Assembly: GCA_937875605.1 (NCBI GenBank)
Contig: CALLXZ010000225.1
Coordinates: 1-7,399, forward strand
From: an uncultured Moheibacter sp.
GTDB lineage: Bacteria > Bacteroidota > Bacteroidia > Flavobacteriales > Weeksellaceae
DNA length: 7,399 nucleotides
Reading direction: 5' to 3'
Of the stretch, positions 6,352 to 7,399 are shown piece after piece (position 1 is the stretch's first letter; each line of letters opens with the position of its first letter). The position numbers and the translations under genes were made by a program. The notes under the pieces were generated by a model. It had not been told where the DNA came from, ran no database searches, and saw only the letters and a list, made by a program, of their open reading frames with translations.

Positions 6352-6756
6352 ATGAAATCTACCATCATATTCACACTATTCATATTGCTTTTCGCAGGAA
6401 ATAAACTTTCAGCTCAGCAATTAAATTATGAACCCGTCAACCCAAATTTTGGCGGAAGTTATCTGAACTATTCCTGGCTGCTTTCCTCAGCCAATGCTCA
6501 GAATCAGTTTGATAATCAGGATACCAATTCCAATTTTCAAAACAGTGCATTGGATGGTTTTTCCGATTCCATGAAACGACAAATTCTCAATCAGTTAACC
6601 AGAGGATTATTTTCAGGTGAAGGTTCAGGAATAGGAACCGAACCGGGAACTTATGAAATCGGAGGATTGGTCATTACCATTGACGATACACGCTCAGGCT
6701 CTATCATCAGCATAATCGATAGTCAAACTGGCGAATACACAGAAATTATACTTTAA
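6352..6756 (+). CDS. csgF: Curli assembly factor CsgF
   Basis: 134 residues, the normal size (E. coli 138). CsgF is exported through CsgG; its N-terminus plugs into the pore to form a second constriction and the rest helps anchor the nucleator at the surface. A signal peptide ends near A21 (KLSA), giving a mature start QQLNYEPVNPNFGG. Its eight residues before NPNFGG equal the spacing in E. coli. Other family marks are SSANAQNQF (45-53), the SALDGFSDSMKRQIL helix (65-79) and a C-terminal beta hairpin rich in Ile (YEIGGLVITIDD ... IISIIDSQTGEYTEI). At the E. coli constriction residue Asn17, ungapped alignment gives Leu38, with Asn39 next to it. It lies 13 bp after csgE and 11 bp before csgG. 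Confidence 0.95.
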   Translation: MKSTIIFTLFILLFAGNKLSAQQLNYEPVNPNFGGSYLNYSWLLSSANAQNQFDNQDTNSNFQNSALDGFSDSMKRQILNQLTRGLFSGEGSGIGTEPGTYEIGGLVITIDDTRSGSIISIIDSQTGEYTEIIL

Positions 6757-6767
6757 AATTTATACAT

Positions 6768-7399
6768 ATGAAAACCCCCATTTACATTCTTTACTTAACC
6801 ATCTTCATTGCCCTTCAGAGCTGTGGCGTACTGATGGTTCCTCCCGGAGGTGTGGAAGAACGCTCTTACATAGGCGAATCCACTCCCACCCAAAAGGATT
6901 TCGAAAAATTACCTCAACCTAAAGAACAGGTGGTTGTAGGTGTGTACAAATTCCGGGATCAGACCGGACAATATAAAGCTTCCGAAATGGGAGCCAACTG
7001 GAGCACAGCCATTCCGCAGGGATTGACCACGATCCTTATAAAATCTTTGGAAGACAGTAAATGGTTTGTCCCAATCGAAAGAGAAAACATCGGAAACCTT
7101 TTAAATGAAAGACAAATCATCCGCACAACTCGTCAGGAATACGCAGGAAATGGAAATAATAATTCACAACTTCCTCCTTTATTGTTTGCCGGAATTTTGT
7201 TAGAAGGTGGTGTCATTTCCTATGATACCAATATCCTGACCGGAGGAGCAGGTGCACGCTATTTCGGAATTGGTGGTTCGACAGAATACCGTCAGGACAG
7301 AATCACCGTTTACCTCCGAGCCGTTTCTACAAGCAACGGGAAAGTACTTAAAACCATTTATACTTCCAAAACCATTCTCTCTCAATCCATTAATGCAAG
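6768..7399 (+). CDS. csgG: Curli secretion channel CsgG, 3' end cut off
   Basis: 210 codons are visible before the window edge; the E. coli protein has 277 residues. CsgG is an outer-membrane lipoprotein forming a nonameric pore for CsgA, CsgB and CsgF. The signal ends in the lipobox LQSC, with Cys19 as the lipidated residue. Strong family blocks follow: VVVGVYKFRDQTGQYK (55-70), WSTAIPQ, SKWFVPIERENIGNLLNERQIIR (97-119), GGAGARYFGIGGSTEYRQD (159-177) and TSKTILS (199-205). In the constriction loop, where E. coli has Tyr51, Asn55 and Phe56, this protein has no Tyr, keeps Asn77, and has Trp78; the loop is one residue longer. I infer the start from the ATG 11 bp after csgF and its lipoprotein signal. 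Last visible gene of the operon. Confidence 0.96.
   Translation, partial: MKTPIYILYLTIFIALQSCGVLMVPPGGVEERSYIGESTPTQKDFEKLPQPKEQVVVGVYKFRDQTGQYKASEMGANWSTAIPQGLTTILIKSLEDSKWFVPIERENIGNLLNERQIIRTTRQEYAGNGNNNSQLPPLLFAGILLEGGVISYDTNILTGGAGARYFGIGGSTEYRQDRITVYLRAVSTSNGKVLKTIYTSKTILSQSINA

Noticed and set aside
7200..7385. Minus-strand open frame inside csgG
   Set aside because: It is antisense to a strongly conserved part of CsgG.
1..7399. Mobile element, phage, tRNA or rRNA gene
   Set aside because: I found no transposase or integrase motif, no terminal inverted repeats, no cloverleaf-like stretch and no abrupt change in composition.

Overview
The window looks like a chromosomal segment from a low-GC member of the Bacteroidota, most likely order Flavobacteriales. 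Supporting signs are the AT-rich sequence, few Shine-Dalgarno sites, TAnnTTTG-type -7 boxes, an asnS-rpoN gene pair, and a Bacteroidota-style curli locus. I cannot name a genus from sequence alone.

Left part (1-3407). A minus-strand msrA-type methionine sulfoxide reductase with a lipoprotein-like leader runs off the left edge. Divergent from it is a housekeeping pair, asnS (asparaginyl-tRNA synthetase) and rpoN (sigma-54), 12 bp apart. A short GC-rich hairpin at 3376-3400 closes rpoN and can also serve the convergent gene on the other strand.

Right part (3407-7399). This is a curli (functional amyloid) locus. A minus-strand NarL/LuxR-family regulator with a degenerate receiver, in the position and architecture of CsgD, is divergent from a plus-strand operon. 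The operon order is csgA (major curlin, about ten repeats), a small curlin-like protein (CsgB candidate), csgE, csgF and csgG (cut by the right edge). The last four genes are tightly packed (4-bp overlap, then 13- and 11-bp gaps). csgA is set apart by a 113-bp spacer holding two hairpins.

How the parts work together: the regulator probably controls the 276-bp divergent intergenic region. CsgA, and perhaps the CsgB-like protein, are exported to the periplasm by cleavable signal peptides, kept soluble and handed over by CsgE, and secreted through the CsgG lipoprotein pore with CsgF as its outer partner. Points that depart from the E. coli paradigm are: CsgE carries an extra N-terminal CsgC/CsgH-like domain; mature CsgA has no Lys or Arg and no N22-type targeting segment; the CsgG and CsgF constriction positions are substituted; and the csgA 3' spacer has two hairpins whose loops are complementary.
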